DNA from: Streptomyces mangrovi
GTDB lineage: Bacteria; Actinomycetota; Actinomycetes; Streptomycetales; Streptomycetaceae
Assembly (NCBI RefSeq): GCF_900114215.1
Contig: NZ_FOSG01000009.1
Coordinates: forward strand, 124,001 to 188,000
Direction of reading: 5' to 3'
Length of the DNA stretch: 64,000 nt
The notes beneath the pieces are model-generated. The model was not told the origin of the DNA, searched no databases, and saw nothing but the letters and a program-made list of their open reading frames with translations. The translations under genes were made by a program, and so were the position numbers. Shown here in pieces: positions 16,285 to 22,723 of this stretch. How positions within the stretch are numbered: the first letter of the stretch is position 1; every line of letters starts with the position of its first letter.

Positions 16285-17502
16285 GTGAGCAGGGAAAGCG
16301 CCGAGGGCGCCGAGGGCACGGACCGGCAGAACCCGGTGTGGGATGTGGTGGTGGTGGGAGCGGGGCCGGCCGGAGCCTCCGCGGCGTACGCCGCGGCCGT
16401 CACCGGACGCCGGGTCCTGCTCCTGGAGAAGGCGGAACTCCCCCGCTACAAGACCTGTGGCGGAGGCATCATCGGGCCTTCCCGGGACGCCCTGCCGCCC
16501 GGCTTCGAACTGCCCCTGCGCGACCGGGTGTACGCGGTGACCTTCTCGCTGGACGGCAGGTTCGCCCGCACCCGGCGCTCCCGGAACATGCTGTTCGGGC
16601 TGGTCAACCGGCCCGAGTTCGACCACGCGCTGGTGGAGTCCGCGCAGAAGGCCGGCGCGGAGCTGTGGACGGGCGCCGCCGTCACCCGCGTCGAGCAGCA
16701 CGGCCCCGCCGTCCCCGACCGGCGCACCGTGGCCGTGGTCCTCGCGGACGGCCGCACCGTCCTGGCCCGTGCCGTGGTCGGCGCGGACGGCAGCGCCGGC
16801 CGGATAGGAGCCCATGTCGGGGTGAAGGTCGACCAGGTGGACCTGGGGCTGGAGGCGGAGATCCCGGTGCCGCCGTCGGTGGCCGAGGACTGGGCGGGCC
16901 GCGTCCTCATCGACTGGGGCCCGCTGCCCGGCAGTTACGGCTGGGTGTTCCCCAAGGGGGAGACGCTCACGGTGGGGGTGATCTCCGCCCGTGGCGAGGG
17001 CGCGGCGACCAAGCGCTATCTGGAGGACTTCATCGCCCGCCTCGGGCTCGCCGGCTTCGAGCCCGCGATCTCCTCGGGCCACCTCACCCGCTGCCGCTCG
17101 GCGGACTCCCCGCTGACCCGGGGCCGGGTCCTGGTCTGCGGCGACGCGGCCGGGCTGCTGGAGCCCTGGACGCGTGAGGGCATCTCCTTCGCCCTGCGCT
17201 CCGGGCGGCTGGCGGGGGAGTGGGCGGTACGGGTCGCCGAGGCGCACGACGCGGTGGACGCCCGCCGCCAGGCCCTCAACTACGCCTTCGCCGTCAAGTC
17301 GGGGCTGGGCGTGGAGATGGGCGTGGGCAGCCGGATGCACGCCGTCTTCGCCCGCCGCCCGAAGCTGCTGCACGCGGTGCTCACCGGCTTCCGCCCGGCG
17401 TGGAACGCCTTCGCGAGGGTCACCCGTGGGACGACCAGCCTCGGAGAGCTCGTCCGCACCCACCCCCTGGCTCAGCGGGCCCTGGAGAGAATGGGCCACT
17501 GA
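16285..17502 (+). CDS. Geranylgeranyl reductase family FAD-dependent oxidoreductase
   Basis: 405 residues from GTG. The FAD-binding loop is VVVVGAGPAGASAAYAA at residues ~15-32, and LLLEKAELPRYKTCGGGIIG is the P-x-(Y/F)-x-C-G-G motif special to the geranylgeranyl reductase group. The second FAD motif VLVCGDAAGLLEPWTREGIS follows near residue 275. The family saturates prenyl double bonds in membrane lipids, quinones or carotenoid-like chains, or carries out related reductions. Menaquinone saturation is a frequent role in actinobacteria, but the substrate is not fixed by the sequence. It is transcribed alone; its stop codon is directly followed by TetR-like remnant DNA. Confidence 0.87.
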   Translation: MSRESAEGAEGTDRQNPVWDVVVVGAGPAGASAAYAAAVTGRRVLLLEKAELPRYKTCGGGIIGPSRDALPPGFELPLRDRVYAVTFSLDGRFARTRRSRNMLFGLVNRPEFDHALVESAQKAGAELWTGAAVTRVEQHGPAVPDRRTVAVVLADGRTVLARAVVGADGSAGRIGAHVGVKVDQVDLGLEAEIPVPPSVAEDWAGRVLIDWGPLPGSYGWVFPKGETLTVGVISARGEGAATKRYLEDFIARLGLAGFEPAISSGHLTRCRSADSPLTRGRVLVCGDAAGLLEPWTREGISFALRSGRLAGEWAVRVAEAHDAVDARRQALNYAFAVKSGLGVEMGVGSRMHAVFARRPKLLHAVLTGFRPAWNAFARVTRGTTSLGELVRTHPLAQRALERMGH

Positions 17503-17518
17503 GTGCCGAGTGCCGCCT

Positions 17519-17745
17519 CCCGGCACCCCGGTCGCCGGTTCGTCCCCACCGGGTGATCCGGAAGACGGGGTGCCGGTCGGCCACGGCCGGCAGCTCCCCG
17601 CCGCTGGAGGCCGGCCCGGTGCCGAGGACGCCGACCGGCCCATGGGACTGCTCGGCCTCGACCTGCCCGCCCCGTGGCCGCGGGGCTCATCGCGGCCTGG
17701 GCCCAGCTGTTCGGCCTGCCCGGCCCCGAGGAGGGTTCCTGGCCG
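17519..17745 (+). pseudogene. Remnant of a TetR family regulator C-terminal domain
   Basis: No intact gene fits here, but conceptual translation gives GTPVAGSSPPGDPEDG, then GLLGLDLPAP in the same phase and, after a one-base shift near 17675, VAAGLIAAWAQLFGL. TetR regulators with a WHG-type C-terminal domain carry Y-G-x-PVPGY...P, later pxxVaaGLxaaWaqLFGlvsfElfG, in that order and spacing. The DNA-binding half, the start codon and the last helix are missing. The likely history is deletion of the 5' part plus a frameshift. The call rests on remembered family patterns; a protein search with frameshifts allowed would settle it. Confidence 0.45.
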
Positions 17746-17795
17746 CGGGCGGCCAGAGCTCACGCTCCCTCCCCGGGGGCCGGGCCGTGCCGGGC

Positions 17796-18584
17796 TCAGG
17801 ACGCCAGCGCCGACTCCGGCAGCAGCGAGGGGTCCTGGCGCACGATCCGCGCGTGCAGCTCCCGCAGCGCGGGGCCGGGCTCCGCCCCCCGTTCGTCCAT
17901 GAGCCGGCGCCGGGCCTCCTCGTAGGCCGCCAGCGCCTCCGCGGGGCGGCCGCAGCGGTACAGCGCCAGCATCGAAAGCCCCACCAGCCGCTCGCGCAGC
18001 GGGTGCCGGGCCACCTGCCGCGCCAGCTCGTGGACGCACTCGCGGTACCGGCCCAGCTCCAGATCGCCCTCCAGCCGGGTCTCCAGCACCATCAGCCGCT
18101 TCTCCGCCCAGCGACGCCGCTCACCGTCCAGGTAGGGGCCGGCCAGCCCCTCGGCGAACTCGCCGCGCCACAGCTCCTCCGCCTGTCTCGCCAGTGCGCC
18201 CGCCCGGCGCAGGTCGCCCGACTCGCGCGCGGACAGCGCCTCGCGCAGCAGCGTCCGCCGTTCCGCCAGATCGTCGATCCCGGCGTTCTCGATCCGGTAG
18301 CCGCTGCCGGTCCACACCAGCTCCGGGGACGAGCCGCCCCCGCCCGCCGCCGCGAAGGCCCGGCGCAGACCGGAGACGTACTTCTGGGCCAGGTTCCTCG
18401 CGTGCGACGGCGGTTCGCCGCCCCAGACCGCGCTCACCAGCGCGTCGTACGACATCGGCCGCCCCTCCTGCAGCAGCAGGACGGCGAGCACCGCCTGCTG
18501 CCGGGGCGGTCCCAGCGGCACCTCGTCGCCCCCGCGCAAGGCGCGCAGCGGACCGAGCAGTTCGAATCGCAGACCCTCAGCCAT
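17796..18584 (-). CDS. AfsR/SARP-type BTAD transcriptional regulator, short form
   Basis: 262 residues from the ATG at 18584, with GAGGGAGGG just upstream. Residues ~5-95 are the winged DNA-binding domain (RFELLGPLRALRGGDEVPLG, QQAVLAVLLLQEGRPMSYD, NLAQKYVSGLRRAF, GYRIE), and residues ~105-250 are the bacterial transcriptional activator domain (AEELWRGEFAEGLAGPYLDGERRR, YRECVHELARQVARHPLRERLVGLSMLALYRCGRPAEALAAYEEARRRL). This is a SARP of the minimal size, without ATPase or TPR extensions. Such proteins usually activate antibiotic or morphological genes, but no biosynthetic cluster is near. It is divergent from the ROK repressor gene. Confidence 0.9.
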   Translation of the reverse strand: MAEGLRFELLGPLRALRGGDEVPLGPPRQQAVLAVLLLQEGRPMSYDALVSAVWGGEPPSHARNLAQKYVSGLRRAFAAAGGGGSSPELVWTGSGYRIENAGIDDLAERRTLLREALSARESGDLRRAGALARQAEELWRGEFAEGLAGPYLDGERRRWAEKRLMVLETRLEGDLELGRYRECVHELARQVARHPLRERLVGLSMLALYRCGRPAEALAAYEEARRRLMDERGAEPGPALRELHARIVRQDPSLLPESALAS

Positions 18585-18853
18585 GTGCCCTCCCTCACCG
18601 CCCCGAATGAGCCTACGTCCTGGACGGTTTTCCAGTGGATCTTCCCGCGAAGGCCGGTGTGCCGCGGGCGGGCGGGTTGCGCCTTCCCCCGGCGGTGACC
18701 CGCTTGCCCGCGGCGGCCGGCTCCGCGGCGCGAGGCGGGGGGCCCACGGGGCGAACCCCCGAGCCGCCGCCCGCGGGGGAGGGCGGAACGCACCCGGCTG
18801 GAGGCAGTGTGCCAGGGTGTGCTCCGGCCCGTTCGCGGCGGTCGGACCACCCC

Positions 18854-18878
18854 GCTTTGTTCGTGGTGGATACAAAGC
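18854..18878. promoter_or_regulatory. Inverted repeat before the ROK repressor gene (candidate operator)
   Basis: GCTTTGT and ACAAAGC form perfect 7-base arms 11 bases apart, ending 12 bases before the GTG start at 18891. This A+T-rich symmetric patch stands out in a G+C-rich gap (18585-18890) that otherwise holds only the BTAD gene's ribosome site. Autoregulation by the ROK protein is the natural reading. Confidence 0.6.
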
Positions 18879-18890
18879 CAGAATGGGACG

Positions 18891-20123
18891 GTGACCCCGA
18901 CGCGTACAACAAAGCTGGAGAGAGGCCGCGGCGCCCTCGGCCCGGCGCTGGAACTCGTGCACACCGGACGCGCGCCCACCCGCGCCGTGCTCACCGCGGA
19001 GCTCGGTGTGACCCGGGCGACCGCCGGAGCCGTGGCCGCGGAGCTGGAGGCGCTCGGGCTGATCACCGTCGACTCCCGGCCGGCCGTCGCCGCCGGCTCC
19101 CAGGGCCGCCCCTCCCACCGGCTGTCGGTCGACCCCGGGGGCCCGGTCGTCCTGGCGGCCCAGGTGCACGCGGACGGGTTCCGCGCCGCCCTCGTCGGGC
19201 TCGGCGGCCGGATCGTCGCCACCGTGCCCGGCGCCGTGACCGTGGAGGCCGATCCGGCCCAGGTCCTCACCGAGGTCGTCGGCGCCGGGGCCGGGCTGCT
19301 GCGCGAGACCGGGCGGCGCTGCCTGGGCGCCGGCCTGGCGGTGCCCTCCGCGGTCGCCGAGCCGGAGGGCACCGCCCTCAACCCGCTGCACCTGGCCTGG
19401 CCCCCGGGAGCGCCGGTGCGGGAGATCTTCACCCGCTGCCTGGCCGAGGCCGGTGTCACCGGGCCGTCCGGCGAGGCGCCGGCGACCGGATTCGCCGCCA
19501 ACGACGTCAATCTCATCGCTCTGGCCGAGCACCGCCACGGCGCGGGCCGTGGCGCCCGCGACCTGCTGTGCGTGGCCACCGGGCACCGCGGTGTCGGCGG
19601 CGCGCTCGTCCTCGACGGCCGTCTGCACACCGGCAGTTCGGGGCTGGCCCTGGAGGTCGGCCATCTGACCGTGGACCCGGACGGCAGGCCCTGCCACTGC
19701 GGCGGGCGCGGCTGCCTGGACGTGGAGACCGACCCGCTGGCCTTCCTGGAGGCCGCCGGCCGGGAGCCCGGCCCGGAGACCGGTCTGCTCAAGCGCGCCC
19801 TGGAGCTGCTGCGCACGGAGTACGCCACCGATCCGGCCGTACGCGACGCCGCGCACCTGCTCATCGACCGGCTCGGCCTGGGCCTGGCCGGTCTGGTCAA
19901 CATCCTCGACCCGGACCGGATCATCCTCGGCGGGCTGCACCGCGCCCTGCTGGAGGCGGACGCCGAGCGGCTGCGGAGCGTCATCGCCGAGCGCAGTCTG
20001 TGGGGGCGCAGCGGCAAGGTGCCGGTACTCGCCTGCGAACTGGACTACAGCGGCCTGGTGGGCGCCGCCGAGCTGGCCTGGCAGCCGGTCCTGGACGACC
20101 CCATGACGGCGGCGCGGGGCTGA
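18891..20123 (+). CDS. ROK family transcriptional repressor
   Basis: 410 residues from the GTG at 18891; the open frame to 18807 runs through the inverted repeat and is unlikely. The winged helix spans ~residues 15-65 (LVHTGRAPTRAVLTAELGVTRATAGAVAAELEALGLI). The ROK domain follows: LAAQVHADGFRAALVG, LAVPSAV, ATGHRGVGGALVLDG, LEVGHLTVDPDG, and the zinc block CHCGGRGCLDVE. The phosphate loop DxGGTK is replaced by QVHADGFR, so kinase activity is unlikely and a sugar-sensing repressor role fits. The conserved Glu and His of ExGH are kept. Its own promoter carries a symmetric site. The target operon may be elsewhere. Confidence 0.88.
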   Translation: MTPTRTTKLERGRGALGPALELVHTGRAPTRAVLTAELGVTRATAGAVAAELEALGLITVDSRPAVAAGSQGRPSHRLSVDPGGPVVLAAQVHADGFRAALVGLGGRIVATVPGAVTVEADPAQVLTEVVGAGAGLLRETGRRCLGAGLAVPSAVAEPEGTALNPLHLAWPPGAPVREIFTRCLAEAGVTGPSGEAPATGFAANDVNLIALAEHRHGAGRGARDLLCVATGHRGVGGALVLDGRLHTGSSGLALEVGHLTVDPDGRPCHCGGRGCLDVETDPLAFLEAAGREPGPETGLLKRALELLRTEYATDPAVRDAAHLLIDRLGLGLAGLVNILDPDRIILGGLHRALLEADAERLRSVIAERSLWGRSGKVPVLACELDYSGLVGAAELAWQPVLDDPMTAARG

Positions 20124-20180
20124 TCCGGGTCTGCCCGGGGTGCCGGGGCCCGGGTGGCGACGCCGGGGCCCCGGCGCCCG

Positions 20181-20639
20181 TCAGGCGTGCTGCAGGGGCT
20201 CGGCCAGGGCCGCGCGGCCCGGAGGGAGGGCCGCTTCCGGGGCCGGAGCGGCCGGTGCGGCGGGCACCGGTACCGGCAGGGTGATCCGCGCGGCCCCGCC
20301 GTCGGCGGCGAGGTCGCGCGGTGCCGGCCGCGGTCCGCCCGCCAGGAGCGCCCCCGTGGCGTGGGCGGGGGAGGGCTGCGGGGGACGGTCGCGCACGGAG
20401 ATCGTCAGCCGGTCCAGCAGCAGCGCGATCTCCACGGTGCAGCGCCCGTCCGGGCCCGCCTGCCGGCGGGCCCCCGCCAGCAGTTCGGCGACGCCGTCGG
20501 CCGCCGGGCCGACGAGCGGGTCCAGCTTCCAGTAACGCAGCAGGGCCGACACGATGCGGCGGATCTGGCCGGCCCGGGAGGGAAGGGCCTGGAACTCCAC
20601 CGTCCGCTGCCGGCCGGACGTGCTGGGGTGACTGATCAC
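20181..20639 (-). CDS. Anti-sigma-like ATP-binding (HATPase) protein
   Basis: 152 residues from the GTG at 20639, with GGGAG at normal spacing. It opens ISHPSTSGRQRTVEFQALP, and then SRAGQIRRIVSALLRYWKLDPLVGPAADGVAELLAGARR follows the first helix and N-box area of RsbW-like HATPase domains, though the N-box Asn is replaced here by AELLAGAR. GRCTVEIALLLDRLTISVRD matches the central strands. The C-terminal ~60 residues are Pro/Ala-rich and lack a clear G-box, so ATP binding may be weak. It lies downstream of the BldB-like gene, a neighbourhood seen in whiJ/abaA-type developmental clusters. Confidence 0.65.
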   Translation of the reverse strand: MISHPSTSGRQRTVEFQALPSRAGQIRRIVSALLRYWKLDPLVGPAADGVAELLAGARRQAGPDGRCTVEIALLLDRLTISVRDRPPQPSPAHATGALLAGGPRPAPRDLAADGGAARITLPVPVPAAPAAPAPEAALPPGRAALAEPLQHA

Positions 20640-20814
20640 GACTGCGGCTCCCTGGGAGGGTTGGGGGTGTCCGGACGACGGAGGAGAGAGCGTCAGGCGC
20701 ACTGACGGCCGCTACGGCACAGACATCAGCGTGATTCAGACCAACAAAAGGTGCAAATCGGGCAATCTTTCCGGGTGGGTGTGCCCGGCGGGCGCCCACC
20801 GGACCCCGGGCGTC

Positions 20815-21174
20815 TCAGCCGTCGGCCGGGGCCGCGCGCCGCTCCACCGCGATCTTCGGAGCGCCGGACCTCCCCGGCGCCCCGCCCGACCGGGCGCGGG
20901 CACCGCGCAGCGCGGCCACCAGGCCGTCGCTCGTCTGTCCCTTCAGGCGCAGCGCGTACCAGGTGCCGTTGACGGCCGCCAGGGCCTGTCCGCGCGCGGC
21001 GTACCACGGCTCGCTGACGCGGACCTGCTCGACCGGCGCGCTGTCGATCTCCCGGCCGTAACTGGTCAGCAGCACCATCCGCCCGTCGCGGACGACGATC
21101 TGCCCGGCCCGGGTGAGGGACCGCAGCCACCGCGCTATCCGCACTCCGGTGGCACTGAAATCGGGCTCTGTCAC
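20815..21174 (-). CDS. BldB/AbaA-orfD-like small regulatory protein
   Basis: 119 residues from a GTG with GGGAGG upstream; frames reaching 21294 have no ribosome site. The core VRDGRMVLLTSYGREIDSAPVEQVRVSEPWYAARGQALAAVNGTWYAL resembles the small, Streptomyces-specific BldB family, which works in aerial development but has no enzymatic motif. The C-terminal ~35 residues are low-complexity. In many streptomycetes such genes stand beside a WhiJ-type HTH gene, a DUF397 gene and a HATPase gene. Here only the HATPase partner is seen, 175 bases downstream. The family assignment rests on recalled similarity, so a domain search should confirm it. Confidence 0.5.
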   Translation of the reverse strand: MTEPDFSATGVRIARWLRSLTRAGQIVVRDGRMVLLTSYGREIDSAPVEQVRVSEPWYAARGQALAAVNGTWYALRLKGQTSDGLVAALRGARARSGGAPGRSGAPKIAVERRAAPADG

Positions 21175-21196
21175 AGCGCAACGCCTCCCACCTTCG

Positions 21197-21603
21197 TCAC
21201 CGCCGGCCCGCCGCCACGGCCGGGCCGCCGCCGGCGCCACCCCCACCGGGTGCTGCCCTGTCCGTCCTGTCCTGCCCTGCCATGAAGTCTGCACCCGCCG
21301 GGCCCGACACGCCAGGGTGTGCGTACCGCACTACGCGCACTGCGGTACGTGCGGCGCGCCGCACGCGCCCCGCAAGCGCTACGCGCGTCCGGCCCGCCGG
21401 TCCAGCCCGCGCACCGGGGACACCCACCGCGTCGACGCGGTAGGCGTAGCGCTCGGCGGGCTCCGCGGCCACGACCGTCTCCAGGAAGCGGCCGCCGCCG
21501 CGCAGACGGCCTCCGGCGGCGCGGCGGCCCGCGCGGTGAACACCAGCCGCACGGGGGCGGTACGGACGAAGCCGGCGCCGACCCGCTCCGGCTCGCGTGT
21601 CAT
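21197..21603 (-). pseudogene. Frameshifted, internally deleted SRPBCC family gene
   Basis: The start codon at 21603 has GGAGGA at ideal distance and overlaps the DeoR stop codon as ATGA. The first phase reads MTREPERVGAGFVRTAP and VRLVFTARAAAPPEAV, a typical SRPBCC opening. Family similarity then jumps to another phase: LRGGGRFLETVVAAEPAERYAYRVDAVGVPGA, the middle strands of the same fold. About 40-60 codons between these blocks are missing and the phase is changed, so full-length product is impossible; the ribosome would give a ~75-residue stub ending at 21379. The signal for translation is intact, which suggests a recent loss. Confidence 0.65.
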
Positions 21604-22478
21604 GAGCGCTCCTCCGGTAGGTTCCCGCCGCCGTGCCCCTCCCACCCGCCGGGCTCTCCGTCCGCCACCACCAGGTCCAGTTCCGGCAGCGCCTCGCGGA
21701 TCTCCGCACGCGTCCGCTCCGGCATGCCGCCGTCGGTCACCAGGGTGTCCACCTCCGCCAGGGAGGCGAACGAACTCAGGCCCACCGTCCCCCACTTGGT
21801 GTGGTCGGCGACGACCACCACCCGCCGTGCGGAACGCACCAGACGGCGGTTGGTCTCCGCCTCGGCCAGATTGGGCGTGGACAGCCCGGCCTCGGCGGAT
21901 ATGCCGTGCACACCGAGGAAGAGCACGTCGAAATGGAGCGAGCCGATCGCCGCGTCCGCCACCGGCCCCACCAGGGAGTCCGACGGGGTGCGCGTCCCGC
22001 CGGTGAGCACCACCGTCGCCGCCCCCGGGCGGCCGCCCCGCGAGGCGTCCGCGCGCTGCGCGGTGTGGAAGACGTCCGCGACCCGCAGCGAGTTGGTGAC
22101 CACCGTCAGATCCGGCACATCCAGCAGGCACCGGGCCAGCGCGTACGTCGTCGTGCCCCCGGAGAGCGCGATCGCGCCGCCCGGGGCCGCCATCGCCGCG
22201 GCGGCCCGCGCGATGTCCTCCTTGGCGTGCTGCTCCAGCGACGACTTCGCCTCGAAACCCGGCTCGTGCGTGCTCGTCCCCGACACCGGCACCGCCCCGC
22301 CGTGCACCTTCTCCAGCACGCCCTGCCGCGCCAGCGCGTCCAGATCGCGGCGCACGGTCATGTCCGAGACGTTGAGCCTGCGGGTCAGCTCGTTGACCCG
22401 CGCCCCGCCGCGGCGCCTGACCTCCTCCAGGATGAGCGCGCGCCGCTGCTCCGCCAGGAGGTTCTGGTTGTCGCCCAC
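21600..22478 (-). CDS. DeoR family transcriptional regulator
   Basis: 292 residues from the GTG at 22478. The DeoR helix-turn-helix is at residues ~5-60: NLLAEQRRALILEEVRRRGG, VNELTRRLNVSDMTVRRDLD, LARQGVLEKVHGGA. The effector domain has the sugar-phosphate isomerase-like blocks IALSGGTTTYALA, LTVVTNSLRVADV, VVLTGGTRTPSDSLVGPVA, FDVLFLGVHGISAEAGLSTPN and VVVVADHTKWG, so a phosphorylated sugar ligand is expected. It shares an ATGA junction with the broken SRPBCC gene downstream. The gap to the large membrane hydrolase gene (22479-22723) separates divergent units. Targets unknown. Confidence 0.88.
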   Translation of the reverse strand: MGDNQNLLAEQRRALILEEVRRRGGARVNELTRRLNVSDMTVRRDLDALARQGVLEKVHGGAVPVSGTSTHEPGFEAKSSLEQHAKEDIARAAAAMAAPGGAIALSGGTTTYALARCLLDVPDLTVVTNSLRVADVFHTAQRADASRGGRPGAATVVLTGGTRTPSDSLVGPVADAAIGSLHFDVLFLGVHGISAEAGLSTPNLAEAETNRRLVRSARRVVVVADHTKWGTVGLSSFASLAEVDTLVTDGGMPERTRAEIREALPELDLVVADGEPGGWEGHGGGNLPEERS

Positions 22479-22723
22479 CTGCTGGTCCGTCCCTTCTCGT
22501 CCACCGGCGGCCGCACACGCGATCGCCCGCGCGGCCGTGTGCGCGGATACGGGCATCTGTTCGGCCCCATCCTTCCACGCGGCCGCGGCGCGCCCCGAGG
22601 CGCGATCGTGACGCCCGGCAGGCCGGTCGGGCTGCGCACAGGGCCCCGCAGCCGCCATCCTGGATGCCGCCGCGGGGAACCCCGCGGGAAACGGGGACAC
22701 ACACCGGATCGGGGGAGCGCAGC

